NCBI GenBank assembly: GCA_052144935.1
Contig: JBKQPR010000294.1
Coordinates: 1 to 21,283, forward strand
DNA: 21,283 bases
Reading direction: 5' to 3'
Source: JOPF133 sp052144935
GTDB taxonomy: Bacteria; Acidobacteriota; Terriglobia; Bryobacterales; Bryobacteraceae
In this document: in pieces, positions 5,632 through 13,348 of the stretch
Numbering within the stretch: position 1 is the stretch's first letter
Layout of the letters: each line of letters opens with the position of its first letter
The notes under the pieces: model-generated
Database searches by the model: none
The model's input: the letters and a program-made list of their open reading frames with translations, nothing else
What the model was told of the DNA's origin: nothing
Position numbers and translations under genes: made by a program

Positions 5632-6822
5632 ATGAAAACGCTTACCATCCTGGGTTCGACAGGCTCCATCGGAACTAACACCTTGGATGTGGTGCGCCGC
5701 AACCGCCACCTGTACCGGGTGTTTGCCCTAGCGGCGGGACATAATGCCGCCCTGCTGGCCTCCCAAATTGTGGAATTTCGCCCCCAAGTGGCGGTCCTCG
5801 CAACTTCCGCCGGTTTGAATCGTCTATCGGACAGGCTCAGTGATTTGGGATTCCCTCATTCTCAGTGGCCGGAGCTGCTTTCGGGCAATGCCGCGCGGGT
5901 TCGGATTTCGATCGCCCCGGAGGTGGATACCGTTATTTCGGCGATTGTCGGGGTAGCGGGACTGGAGGCCACCTACCAGGCGGTGGTCCACGGGAAGCGC
6001 GTGGGTCTGGCTAATAAGGAAGTGCTCGTCTCCGGCGGGCAGATCGTGATGGATGCCGTCCGCCAATACGGCGCCGAGTTGGTGCCCATCGATAGCGAGC
6101 ACAATGGGGCTCACCAATGCCTGCGCGCGGGCAATCGCGAGCAGGTTTCGCGCCTGATCCTTACGGCTTCCGGCGGTCCTTTCCGCAACACCCCCACCGA
6201 ATCCCTGGCGTTCGTCACCCCCGCCCAGGCGCTCAATCATCCCACCTGGCGGATGGGGAACCGCATCACCATCGATTGCGCCACCCTCATGAACAAGGGC
6301 TTCGAAGTCATCGAGGCCTGCTGGCTGTTCGGTTTCAAGCCGTCCGAGGTGGATGTGGTCATTCACCCGCAATCCACCGTGCATGCCATGATCGAGTATA
6401 GCGATGGCAGTGTGCTTGCACAGATATCGGCGACGGATATGCGCATGCCCATTCAGTACGCGCTGACATACCCGGAACGGTCGGAGGCGCCGGTGCCGAA
6501 GATCGATTGGACGGAGGCCCGCAAGTGGGAATTTCTGCCTCCGGATTTTGACAAGTTTCCGCTGCTCCGGCTGGCCTATAAGTGCCAGCAGGCCGGCGGA
6601 GCCGCCACGTGCGTGTTGAACGCGGCGGACGAGATTGCAGTCGAAGCTTTCCTGGAAGGACGCATGGCCTTCCCCTCGATTTACGAAGTCGTCGCGGAGA
6701 CGCTGGCCCGTATGCCGGCGCGCTCTCCGCGCACGGTGGCGGAGATCCTGGAGATCGACCGGGCGGCTCGCAACCTGGCGCGCGAGCTGGTAACGGCCCG
6801 GGCTGGCGCGCTGACGGCTTAA
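5632..6822 (+). CDS. dxr: 1-deoxy-D-xylulose 5-phosphate reductoisomerase (396 aa)
   Basis: The enzyme is the second step of the MEP isoprenoid pathway: NADPH-dependent rearrangement and reduction of DXP to 2-C-methyl-D-erythritol 4-phosphate in the cytoplasm. The NADPH motif GSTGSIG is at residues 8-14. GLANKEVLVSGG is at 125-136. The metal-ligand motif DSEH has D154 and E156, and the third ligand is E225 in MNKGFEVIEA. The substrate phosphate region is TASGGPF (178-184), and the flexible-loop segment HPTWRMG starts at H203. HPQSTVHAMIEYSDGS follows. Length is normal. rseP begins 4 nt after the stop, an arrangement common in bacteria, where uppS and cdsA often precede dxr. Here they are absent upstream and the gene has its own leader with a parS site and a palindrome. 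Start ATG 5632 puts the Rossmann strand at residue 4, as expected. Confidence 0.96.
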   Translation: MKTLTILGSTGSIGTNTLDVVRRNRHLYRVFALAAGHNAALLASQIVEFRPQVAVLATSAGLNRLSDRLSDLGFPHSQWPELLSGNAARVRISIAPEVDTVISAIVGVAGLEATYQAVVHGKRVGLANKEVLVSGGQIVMDAVRQYGAELVPIDSEHNGAHQCLRAGNREQVSRLILTASGGPFRNTPTESLAFVTPAQALNHPTWRMGNRITIDCATLMNKGFEVIEACWLFGFKPSEVDVVIHPQSTVHAMIEYSDGSVLAQISATDMRMPIQYALTYPERSEAPVPKIDWTEARKWEFLPPDFDKFPLLRLAYKCQQAGGAATCVLNAADEIAVEAFLEGRMAFPSIYEVVAETLARMPARSPRTVAEILEIDRAARNLARELVTARAGALTA

Positions 6823-6826
6823 TCAT

Positions 6827-8182
6827 ATGCTGGCTGGTTTTGAAGACGTTTTGTGGTGGCTGGTCCTGATCGGAGTGATGATCAACATCCACGAGTTGGG
6901 ACATTTTTGGGCCGCCCGTTATTTCGATGTCAAGGTGGAGGCCTTCAGCTTCGGTTTCGGCCTTCGCCTGTTCGGCATTCGCCGCGGCGAGACCGACTAC
7001 CGGGTCTCGCTGATTCCCTTTGGCGGGTATGTCAAAATGGCCGGCGAGCAGTTCGCCGAGGTGTCCAACCCGGGCGGCACACAGGAGGTCCACACCAGCG
7101 ACCCGCGCAGCCTGCTCGCCAAGCCGCGATGGCAGCGCCTGATTATCGCGTTTGCCGGTCCGTTGATGAACATCGTGCTGGCCGTGGCCGTGCTCACCGG
7201 GCTTTACATGGTGAAGTACCAGAAGGTCTCGGACGCCGATATGGAAGCCGTGATCGGCCATGTGATGCCCGATTCCCCGGCGGCCAAGGCCGGCATCACG
7301 GATGGCGACCGGATCGTCAAGCTGGATAGCACTACCAACCCCACCTGGGAAGACGTGGGCATAAAGGAGATGTCCAGCGCCTACCGCCCCATGCGCCTCA
7401 CCATCCTGCGCAACGGCAAGCGCTTCGATACCACCGTGACCCCCGCGCTGAGCGAACGCACGGGCGTGGGCTTCGCCGGATGGGACGAGCGCGGCCAGAT
7501 CCAGTTGGGAGATGTGGAACACGGTTTGCCGGCCGACCAAGCCGGCTTGAAGCGCGGCGACTTGATCATGGCCCTGAATGGAGTGCCTATCCATTCCCAG
7601 ATCAAGTTTCAGGAAATCACCAAGAACAGCGGCGGCCAACCCATCCGCATCGAATACCAGCGCAATGGCGAAAAGGGAGAGGTCACCGTGCGCCCGGTCT
7701 ACGCCAAGATCGATGGACCGGCCCGCTGGATGATCGGCGTGATTCCGCTACAAAAGTTAAATTTCATCGTCACGCGGCTTTCCTTCCCCGAGGCCCTCGG
7801 CGAATCCGTGCGCGAAAACGCCAAGGGCGCCATGATGATGGGCCAGATTTTGGAGGGCTTGGTGGAACGGCGCATGTCGACCAAGAATCTGGCCGGCCCC
7901 ATCGGCATCGCCGTGCAAACCGGCGACGCCGCGCGCCAGGGTCCCTCGGTCTTCTTCATGTGGATGGGCATGGTGAGCCTGCAACTGGCCATCGTCAACC
8001 TGCTGCCCATCCCGATTCTGGACGGCGGAGTCATCCTGATGTTGTTGGTCGAGATGGTGATGCAGCGCGATCTCAGCCTGAACGTGAAAGAGGCCGTGTT
8101 CAAGCTCGGATTCGTGTGCATCATGTTGATTCTGGTCTTCACCATCTACAACGACATTTCGAAGATTTTACCGGCGGGCTAG
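6827..8182 (+). CDS. rseP: RseP-type site-2 zinc metalloprotease (451 aa)
   Basis: This inner-membrane protease cleaves membrane-spanning substrates, classically the anti-sigma-E factor RseA and leftover signal peptides. The zinc site HELGH is at residues 22-26 in the first membrane helix, and the third ligand is D399 in NLLPIPILDGG (391-401). FAGPLMN (109-115) marks the second conserved membrane segment. Two PDZ domains lie between them, near residues 138-205 (SPAAKAGITDGDRI) and 226-290 (LPADQAGLKRGDLI). Two C-terminal membrane helices follow (around 380-410 and 425-442). Length matches the family (about 450). It starts 4 nt downstream of dxr and is almost certainly cotranscribed. The ribosome-binding site is poor, so translation probably depends on coupling to dxr. 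No RseA-like gene is nearby, so the physiological substrate is not indicated. Confidence 0.95.
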   Translation: MLAGFEDVLWWLVLIGVMINIHELGHFWAARYFDVKVEAFSFGFGLRLFGIRRGETDYRVSLIPFGGYVKMAGEQFAEVSNPGGTQEVHTSDPRSLLAKPRWQRLIIAFAGPLMNIVLAVAVLTGLYMVKYQKVSDADMEAVIGHVMPDSPAAKAGITDGDRIVKLDSTTNPTWEDVGIKEMSSAYRPMRLTILRNGKRFDTTVTPALSERTGVGFAGWDERGQIQLGDVEHGLPADQAGLKRGDLIMALNGVPIHSQIKFQEITKNSGGQPIRIEYQRNGEKGEVTVRPVYAKIDGPARWMIGVIPLQKLNFIVTRLSFPEALGESVRENAKGAMMMGQILEGLVERRMSTKNLAGPIGIAVQTGDAARQGPSVFFMWMGMVSLQLAIVNLLPIPILDGGVILMLLVEMVMQRDLSLNVKEAVFKLGFVCIMLILVFTIYNDISKILPAG

Positions 8183-8258
8183 CGCTTCACGAAGATTTTC
8201 CGTGGCGCAGGGACCAATGGCCCCCGACCTTGCGTCGCCCGCCACCAGTGCGAAGCGC
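8182..8258 (+). repeat. Inverted repeat in the rseP-HEPN gap
   Basis: GCGCTTC at 8182-8188 (overlapping the last base of the rseP stop) pairs with GAAGCGC at 8252-8258. A smaller imperfect hairpin, CACG with CGTG, lies inside near 8189-8205. The arms are the same heptamers that form the ends of the dxr-leader palindrome at 5606-5622. There is no T-run, so this is not a standard terminator. Confidence 0.3.
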
Positions 8259-8267
8259 CGAACTGGA

Positions 8268-8273
8268 TATAGT
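8268..8273 (+). promoter_or_regulatory. Putative -10 box of the HEPN module
   Basis: TATAGT lies 13 nt before ATG 8287, with a ribosome-binding site AGAGGA at 8279-8284 in between. A -35 is not clear. The leader would be about 7 nt. Confidence 0.4.
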
Positions 8274-8286
8274 TTCAAAGAGGACG

Positions 8287-8697
8287 ATGAACAGAAAGGA
8301 ATTTCAGGCGCTGGCTGAAAAACGGCTTGAGGACGCCAACGTCTTATTTCGAAACAGGAGGTTCGATGGTGCCTATTACCTGGCTGGCTATGTCGTTGAA
8401 TGTGCGCTCAAGGCGTGCATCGCCAAAAAGACGAAGAAGCACGAATTCCCGCCGAAAAGGGACTTCGTCTCGAAGGTGTACACGCACAGCCTGAATAGCC
8501 TCCTGGAAGCGGCGGCCTTGCCGAAGCTGTCCGAAGAGTTGCGGAATAACAAGCCGTTGGAGGCTAAATGGGGCGTGGTGAAAGACTGGAATGAGGAGAG
8601 CCGATACAAGCTATACGGCCGGAAGAAGGCCAAAGGTTTGCTCGACGCAGTATCCACTCCCGTGGGGGTCCTTGCATGTTTAAGAAAGTATTGGTAA
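8287..8697 (+). CDS. HEPN-domain protein (136 aa)
   Basis: Start ATG 8287 has AGAGGA 2 nt upstream of the codon. Residues 5-45 (FQALAEKRLEDANVLF, then YYLAGYVVECALKACIAKK) are the first two helices of the HEPN fold, with the usual A..LAG..VE.ALKA pattern. A THSLNSLLEAA segment (66-76) matches the GHDLxxLL region of the family, and WNEESRY follows in the C-terminal helix region. HEPN proteins are often RNases or toxins paired with MNT nucleotidyltransferases, or parts of defence systems. The canonical RNase motif R-x4-6-H is not visible; the nearest arginine-histidine pair, R58 to H67, is spaced wider, so RNase activity is uncertain. The 3' end overlaps the next gene by 22 nt, so the two are coupled. 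The partner is not an MNT protein. It sits alone between the housekeeping genes rseP and bshC. Confidence 0.85.
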   Translation: MNRKEFQALAEKRLEDANVLFRNRRFDGAYYLAGYVVECALKACIAKKTKKHEFPPKRDFVSKVYTHSLNSLLEAAALPKLSEELRNNKPLEAKWGVVKDWNEESRYKLYGRKKAKGLLDAVSTPVGVLACLRKYW

Positions 8698-9053
8698 GCG
8701 ATCTCATCTCCGAAGGGCAGCGCCTGCTTGAAGCCCTGAAACGCAATCGCTTTTCGATTTCGGCCGCGGCTTGGTACTACCTGCCGGAATCGATGGAATG
8801 GCGGCTCGTTATCGTCTCACCGGCGGCCGATCGCAGCGGGCCCCTGGCCGCTTACACTCGGGTTCAACGCGTGCTGGCCGGCACCAATCCCTCCCAGTTG
8901 ACCCTGACCGATATCGCGGTGATTGGCCCTTCCAGCCAGGACTTCGAAGATCTACGGGCCATTATTTCCGGCTCAGGCCCAACCAGCACTGGATCGGCTA
9001 TGGGGCGGAGCCGGGACATGATTTTCGAGGACAGCTACGTTTACCGGGTGTAA
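8676..9053 (+). CDS. Small conserved protein paired with the HEPN gene (125 aa)
   Basis: The gene overlaps the last 22 nt of the HEPN gene in another frame, implying translational coupling. The protein begins MFKKVLVSDLISEGQRLLEAL (helix), then SISAAAWYYLPESMEWRLVIVSP (two strands around ESMEWRL), GPLAAYTRVQRVLAG (helix), LTDIAVIGP (strand), and ends in FEDSYVYRV. This alternating helix-strand layout and the acidic-aromatic tail recall a small uncharacterised family I have seen in other bacteria, but I cannot name it. No DNA-binding, nucleotidyltransferase or nuclease motif is visible. Its fixed position after a HEPN protein makes it a candidate antitoxin, regulator or second subunit; that is inference. 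Confidence 0.75.
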   Translation: MFKKVLVSDLISEGQRLLEALKRNRFSISAAAWYYLPESMEWRLVIVSPAADRSGPLAAYTRVQRVLAGTNPSQLTLTDIAVIGPSSQDFEDLRAIISGSGPTSTGSAMGRSRDMIFEDSYVYRV

Positions 9054-9120
9054 AGAAACCAGCCTGGTCCATAGCCTGCCGGTCCAGTGTTGCCGAATCC
9101 TACGCCCCCGCGCCATCATC

Positions 9121-9129
9121 TGCTAAGCT
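9121..9129 (+). promoter_or_regulatory. Putative extended -10 promoter of bshC
   Basis: TGCTAAGCT (TG, one base, TAAGCT) ends 10 nt before ATG 9140. A start 6-7 nt downstream would leave a leader of about 4 nt. No good ribosome-binding site is visible before the ATG, consistent with a nearly leaderless message. Confidence 0.35.
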
Positions 9130-9139
9130 GATCCTGGTA

Positions 9140-10714
9140 ATGCACTGTTCCTGCGTCCGGCATACCGACCTCCCGCACACCTCTGCCCTGTTCGCAGATG
9201 TACTTTACCATCCGGACCGCACGGCCGCCTTCTACCACCACCCCCTGCGCGAGTTTGAGGATTTCCAAAAAGCGGCTGCCGAGATCCGGTTTCCCGCCGA
9301 ACGCCGCGCCGCCCTGGTGGCCGCCCTGCGGGAGCGCAATCCGGACGGCCCGGCGCTCCAAATGCTGGCCCAACCGGAGACCGTCGCGGTGGTTACCGGG
9401 CAACAGGTGGGTCTGTTCTCCGGTCCTTCCTACACCCTTTATAAGGTTCTCCATGCGATCAAGCTGGCCGAGTGGCTGACCGGCCGCGGCATTCCCGCCG
9501 TGCCGGTTTTCTGGCTGGCCACCGAGGATCACGATTTCGCCGAGGTCAACCACGCCTGGATCTTCGACCGCATGTACACCCCCATCAAGCTGGAAATGCG
9601 CCGCGCGGCCAGCGCGCAGCCGGTGGGCGGCGTGGCGCTGGCCAATCCGCCGCTGCGCGAGTTTCGCGCGGCCCTGCACGGCATGCCTTTCGGGGAAGAA
9701 GTGGCCGACCTGGTGGAGGAAACCTACCGCGCCGGCAACACCATGGGCCAGGCCTTTTCGGAGCTGCTGCGGCGCCTGCTGGCGCGCTTCGACGTGCCGC
9801 AAGTGGACCCCATGCTGCCGGTCTTCCGCGAGCTGGCCGCTCCGGCCCTAGCGGCCGCCGTCGAGCAGGGTGCGGAGCTCACCCAACGGGTGCTGAAGCG
9901 CAACCAGCAACTGGCCGCCGCCGGTTATCACACGCAGGTACACGTGGAGGAGCAGACCTCCTTCTTCTTCCTGTTGGAGAACGGCAAACGCCTGGCCCTG
10001 CGGCGGGTCGGCGAGGAGTACATCCTCAACGGACGGCGCTTCTCCGTCGGGGAGCTGGCCGCCCGCGCGGCTTCGCTCTCGCCCAACGCCCTGCTGCGGC
10101 CGGTGGTGCAGGATTTCATGCTCCCCACGGTGGCCTACATCGGCGGCCCCGCCGAAGTCGCCTACCTGGCGCAGTCCGAAACGCTCTACGAGGCCATTTT
10201 GGGACGCATGCCGCTGGCCATTCCGCGCACCGGGTTCACCATTCTGGACACCCGCAGCGATAAGCTGCTGACGCGCTACGGCCTCTCGCTCCCCGACTTC
10301 TTCCACGGGGAGGAGGCCCTGCGCGAACGCGTAGCCGCCCGGCTGGCCCCGCCGGCGCTGGCTACCGCCATGGGCGAGGCCACCACCGCCGTGGATGGCG
10401 CCATCGACCGCCTGCGCCGCGAACTGGCCGGCTTCGATCCGACTCTGGCCGTGGCTCTGGACCGCAGCGCCCGCAAGATGCGCTACCAGCTCGATAAGGT
10501 GGAGCGCAAAGCCGGTCGCGAAGCCCTGCGCCGGGATGCCCGCGCGGCCCAGGACGCGGCTTCCCTATATGGCCTGCTCTATCCCGAGCGGCATCTCCAG
10601 GAGCGCCTCTATTCCATCCTGCCCTTCCTGGCCATGCACGGGCTGGATCTGGTGGACCATGTCTACGAAGCCATCCAACTGGATTGCGTGGACCACCGGC
10701 TGATGGTCATTTGA
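9140..10714 (+). CDS. bshC: Bacillithiol biosynthesis cysteine-adding enzyme BshC (524 aa)
   Basis: BshC adds cysteine to glucosaminyl-malate in the last step of bacillithiol synthesis in the cytoplasm. The start MHCSCVRHTDLPHTSALFAD is typical of the family. TGQQVGLFSGPSYTLYK (86-102) and FWLATEDHDFAEVNH (124-138) are the hallmark nucleotide-transferase-like motifs. VQDFMLPTVAYIGGPAEVAYLAQ lies in the second half, and a long charged coiled-coil region near the C terminus (around KMRYQLDKVERKAG) leads to ERHLQERLYS and a hydrophobic end. Length fits (about 530). The open frame extends 123 codons upstream, but that part is the HEPN-partner gene read in another frame. bshA and bshB are not in the window; scattered bsh genes are usual. 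No close operon partner: the gene before ends 86 nt upstream. Confidence 0.95.
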   Translation: MHCSCVRHTDLPHTSALFADVLYHPDRTAAFYHHPLREFEDFQKAAAEIRFPAERRAALVAALRERNPDGPALQMLAQPETVAVVTGQQVGLFSGPSYTLYKVLHAIKLAEWLTGRGIPAVPVFWLATEDHDFAEVNHAWIFDRMYTPIKLEMRRAASAQPVGGVALANPPLREFRAALHGMPFGEEVADLVEETYRAGNTMGQAFSELLRRLLARFDVPQVDPMLPVFRELAAPALAAAVEQGAELTQRVLKRNQQLAAAGYHTQVHVEEQTSFFFLLENGKRLALRRVGEEYILNGRRFSVGELAARAASLSPNALLRPVVQDFMLPTVAYIGGPAEVAYLAQSETLYEAILGRMPLAIPRTGFTILDTRSDKLLTRYGLSLPDFFHGEEALRERVAARLAPPALATAMGEATTAVDGAIDRLRRELAGFDPTLAVALDRSARKMRYQLDKVERKAGREALRRDARAAQDAASLYGLLYPERHLQERLYSILPFLAMHGLDLVDHVYEAIQLDCVDHRLMVI

Positions 10715-10725
10715 CATGAAGTCTG

Positions 10726-10753
10726 GGTAGTGTCCTATGCTTGGGACGCTACC
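10726..10753 (+). terminator. Hairpin after bshC, possible terminator without a clear U-tract
   Basis: GGTAGTGTCC (10726-10735) pairs with GGACGCTACC (10744-10753), ten pairs including one G-U, around an 8-nt loop. It lies 11 nt after the bshC stop. The following bases (GGAGTTTGG) are only weakly T-rich, so termination may be inefficient or Rho-assisted. Confidence 0.4.
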
Positions 10754-11070
10754 GGAGTTTGGGGCGGACTCCCTCGGGGGACCCGCTGGAGCTTCCGCGA
10801 CAGTGTATGGGGCTGTGGATTTGGCGGCTGCTTCCTCAATCGAAGCGCTGGTTGGTGCCAGGGATTTCGCAATAGGGCGTCCAACACTATCGGGACTGGC
10901 GCTTAAACTCCAATTACGGATTTCCGGCCACGGTGGCTCTTTCCGGGTGGCGCGTATTCCGACCGAAGGTGCACGCCAGGTCGCAGACTTCCTGGAAGGG
11001 GACTTATCGGGAGTAATGACGTTTCAGCCTGGCCCCCAATCAGCCGCCATCAACGACGGCCGCAGAGGAG
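10754..11070. other. Convergent intergenic region, no gene recognised
   Basis: This lies between the 3' ends of bshC (plus) and the broken kinase (minus). A 117-codon open frame on the plus strand (10737-11090) has no recognisable motif, overlaps the hairpin and runs into the kinase antisense, so I do not call it. In related Kai clusters a response regulator can follow the kinase; I see no trace of one here. Confidence 0.6.
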
Positions 11071-12646
11071 CTAGGCAAATGGAATGGTGAATTTGAAAGC
11101 CGCACCCTGTCCCGCTTCCGATTCCACCCAAATGCGTCCACCGTGACGCTCAACCATCCTCTTACAAAGTGCCAGTCCAATGCCTGTGCCGGGAATTTCC
11201 CTTCCGTGCAGACGCTTGAACATGCCAAATACGACCTTAGCGCCTTCCGGATCAATGCCGACGCCGTTGTCGCGCACCGAGAACAGCCACTCTTTGGCAG
11301 TTCTCACGGCGGAGATGTGGATTCTGGGCGCTGCCTCGCCCCTGTACTCGATCGAATTACTAATAAGGTTCTGGAAGACCCGCCCCAGCATAGTGTCTTC
11401 TGTTACGACGGTGGGCAACGGATCAGAGGTCACCGTAGCACCACTCTGCTGAATGTCCATTTGGAGGTTTAGCAGCGTCTGTGATAGCGCCTGGTTGCAG
11501 TCTACCGGTGAGAAGCTCTCTACGCGCCTCTCCGTGATGTCCCAGTAATCAAGTAACGCCTGATGGAGGGCCTCGATTCTCAAAGCCCCTTCGAGGGAAT
11601 AAGAGATATATTTGGGTGCCTCTTCGCCCAATTTTCCTTCGCACTCCTGTGCCAGTAGCTTAGTGAAGTTCACCACCATACGCAGCGGCTCCCGAAGATC
11701 GTGCGTGAGCGCATACGCGAAGCTCCGAAGTTCCTCGTTGGTCCTCTCGAGTGCTTCCTCGGCCCGCTTACGTTCGGTAATGTCAACGAACGCGGCTACA
11801 GCACCGCGTGACCGCAGCGCGTCATCGAATAGGGGCACGGCATTACCGAGCCATCGTCGAGAAGTGCCATCATCGAACACCATCTCAAGCTCGTAGTCAT
11901 GCACGGGCTGACCGGTGCGTGCGGCGGTCTGCAGCGGCAATTCCTCGGTCGGGATGTCTCTGCCGTCCTTGACCTCGCGCCAGGTTTTCGGCTTCTCGAA
12001 ATCGAGCGCAGACTTTGAGACATTAGGAGCGGACGGCACACGCAATAGTTCGTAGGCCATGCGGTTGCCCACGGTCCGCCGGCACCCTGCATCCTGCGCA
12101 ATGAAGATGCCCGCGGGGACCACCTCCATGAGGGCGAGTATCTCTTCATATCGTTTCTGCGCGCTCAAGTCCGTGACGATGACGCAAAGACGCTCGGCTC
12201 CATCCAAAACCAGATTCTGAACGGATAAGTACACCGGTACGAGCGCTGCGCCGCCCGTTCTCAATCGCACTTCGGCTTTCCTGGCAGCCCTTCCGCTGAG
12301 GAGCATGGAGACTGCATCGGCAATCTTCCGGGGCGACGAGATCTTGAATACGGGAGCCAATCACATCTTCGAGAGAACTGCGCAGGATGGCGGCAAACTG
12401 CGTGTTGGAGAAGAGGATCAGTCCATCGATCGTGAGAGTCAAGGCGCCTTCCGCCATCCCCTGCACCATGACCCGGTATGCTTCATCGGCTCCTGTGAGG
12501 GTTTAGACTCGATCGCCGTCCGGGCCCGAAGCGACTATAGCGTCTACCTCGCCGCTTCGAATTGCGCGGAGGGTCTCTGTGGCTTCATCGAGGCGTTCCT
12601 GAAGGTCTCGAATGCGCTCCAACAGATCTTTCCGGGTGTCAGCCAT
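11071..12646 (-). pseudogene. PAS-domain sensor histidine kinase with nonsense codon and 1-nt frameshift
   Basis: The intact ancestor would start at ATG 12646-12644 (MADTRKDLLERIRDLQERL), with GGAG 7 nt upstream, and be about 524 aa. The coiled coil is followed by LRAIRSGEVDAIVASGPDGDRV, then TAA at 12505-12503, where the family normally has an aromatic residue, then TLTGADEAYRVMVQGMAEGA and a PAS domain. At about 12322-12323 one extra T in GAAGATTGCC shifts the frame; removing it gives LVAPEDADAVSMLLSG and PAS continues. Total length 1576 nt equals 525 codons plus one base, supporting a single insertion. Downstream are a second PAS, the H-box THDLREPLR, N-box NLISNSIEY, G1 DNGVGID, F-box FGMFKRLH and G2 GTGIGLALCKRMVERHGG. 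The catalytic end (429 codons) is open and motif-complete. It is the last gene of the Kai cluster, 30 nt after the second kaiB. Sequencing error in both places cannot be excluded. Confidence 0.85.
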
Positions 12647-12676
12647 GTTTGTTCTCCGGCGGCCCTTGGCCGAAAG

Positions 12677-13018
12677 CTAACGCCGGACAATGTCCAGCCC
12701 GGCCAGCACCCGCGTTTTGTCGGAAAGGTCCCCGATGATCTTGCGGACCGGCAGCGGCAGTTTCTTGACGAGCGTCGGGGTAACGATAATCTGCTCAGGC
12801 TTAACGTGCTCCGGATGCTGATAAATATCGATCACGTCGAGATCGTAGCGGCCATGCAGCTTATCGTCACAAATGGCTCGGATGTTCTGGATGGCGCGAG
12901 CGGACCTGGGGGTGGTTCCGGTTACGAAAAGCCGAAGAACGTAATGCGCAGCCACAGGCTGCGCAGCGAGCGCTTCCTCGAATGCTTTCGTTTCGTCGGC
13001 AGTTGTTTTGCGGTTCAC
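12677..13018 (-). CDS. kaiB: KaiB-like protein, second copy (113 aa)
   Basis: KaiB has a thioredoxin-like fold and, in cyanobacteria, binds the phosphorylated KaiC ring to reset the clock. Outside cyanobacteria kaiBC pairs are linked to stress responses. The core reads YVLRLFVTGTTPRSARAIQ, LHGRYDLDVIDIYQHPEHV and IIVTPTLVKKLPLPVRKIIGDL, the standard KaiB order, ending in VLAGLDIV. It starts with GTG (13018-13016), whose bases overlap the TGA of the upstream kaiB (GTGA), so the pair is coupled. An N-terminal extension of about 23 charged residues precedes the fold. The gene is intact although its neighbours on both ends of the cluster are broken. Confidence 0.93.
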   Translation of the reverse strand: MNRKTTADETKAFEEALAAQPVAAHYVLRLFVTGTTPRSARAIQNIRAICDDKLHGRYDLDVIDIYQHPEHVKPEQIIVTPTLVKKLPLPVRKIIGDLSDKTRVLAGLDIVRR

Positions 13019-13347
13019 AGCGCCTCCCCCGGTCCGCGGGGCCGTAGGTCGAGGCCGACCAGCACGCGCTCCGTATTCGACAGGTCGCCGAGGATTTTCT
13101 TGACCGGCTCCGGAAGCTTCCGCACAAGGGTCGGAAGTGCGAGAATTTGGTCTCCCTTTGCCCGTTCTGGGCTCTTCTGCAAGTCGATAATTTCGATGCG
13201 ATACTCACCTGAGAGATGTTCCTCGCAGATCCGTTTTAGGTTGGCGAACGCCAGCAGTGATTTCGCGGTCTGTCCCGCAACGTACAACCTCAACTCCCAT
13301 TTCGCAATGGGGGGTTTGCCGGCGGCCTGTTGCGATGTCGTCTGCAT
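13015..13347 (-). CDS. kaiB: KaiB-like protein, first copy (110 aa)
   Basis: The thioredoxin-like KaiB core is clear: WELRLYVAGQTAKSLLAFANL, LSGEYRIEIIDLQKSPERA, and ILALPTLVRKLPEPVKKILGDLSNTERVLVGLDL. It begins at ATG 13347-13345, one base after the TAG of the kaiC fragment. A GGAGG lies 12 nt upstream inside kaiC. It differs clearly from the second copy (different N terminus and many core substitutions), so the two are old paralogues rather than a recent duplication. Tandem different kaiB genes between kaiC and a PAS kinase are a known arrangement in several non-cyanobacterial genomes. No disruption is seen. Confidence 0.93.
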   Translation of the reverse strand: MQTTSQQAAGKPPIAKWELRLYVAGQTAKSLLAFANLKRICEEHLSGEYRIEIIDLQKSPERAKGDQILALPTLVRKLPEPVKKILGDLSNTERVLVGLDLRPRGPGEAL

Positions 13348-13348
13348 T

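Noticed and set aside
10737..11090. Plus-strand open frame of 117 codons after bshC
   Set aside because: No motif or ribosome-binding site, overlaps the post-bshC hairpin and the antisense of the kinase 3' end.
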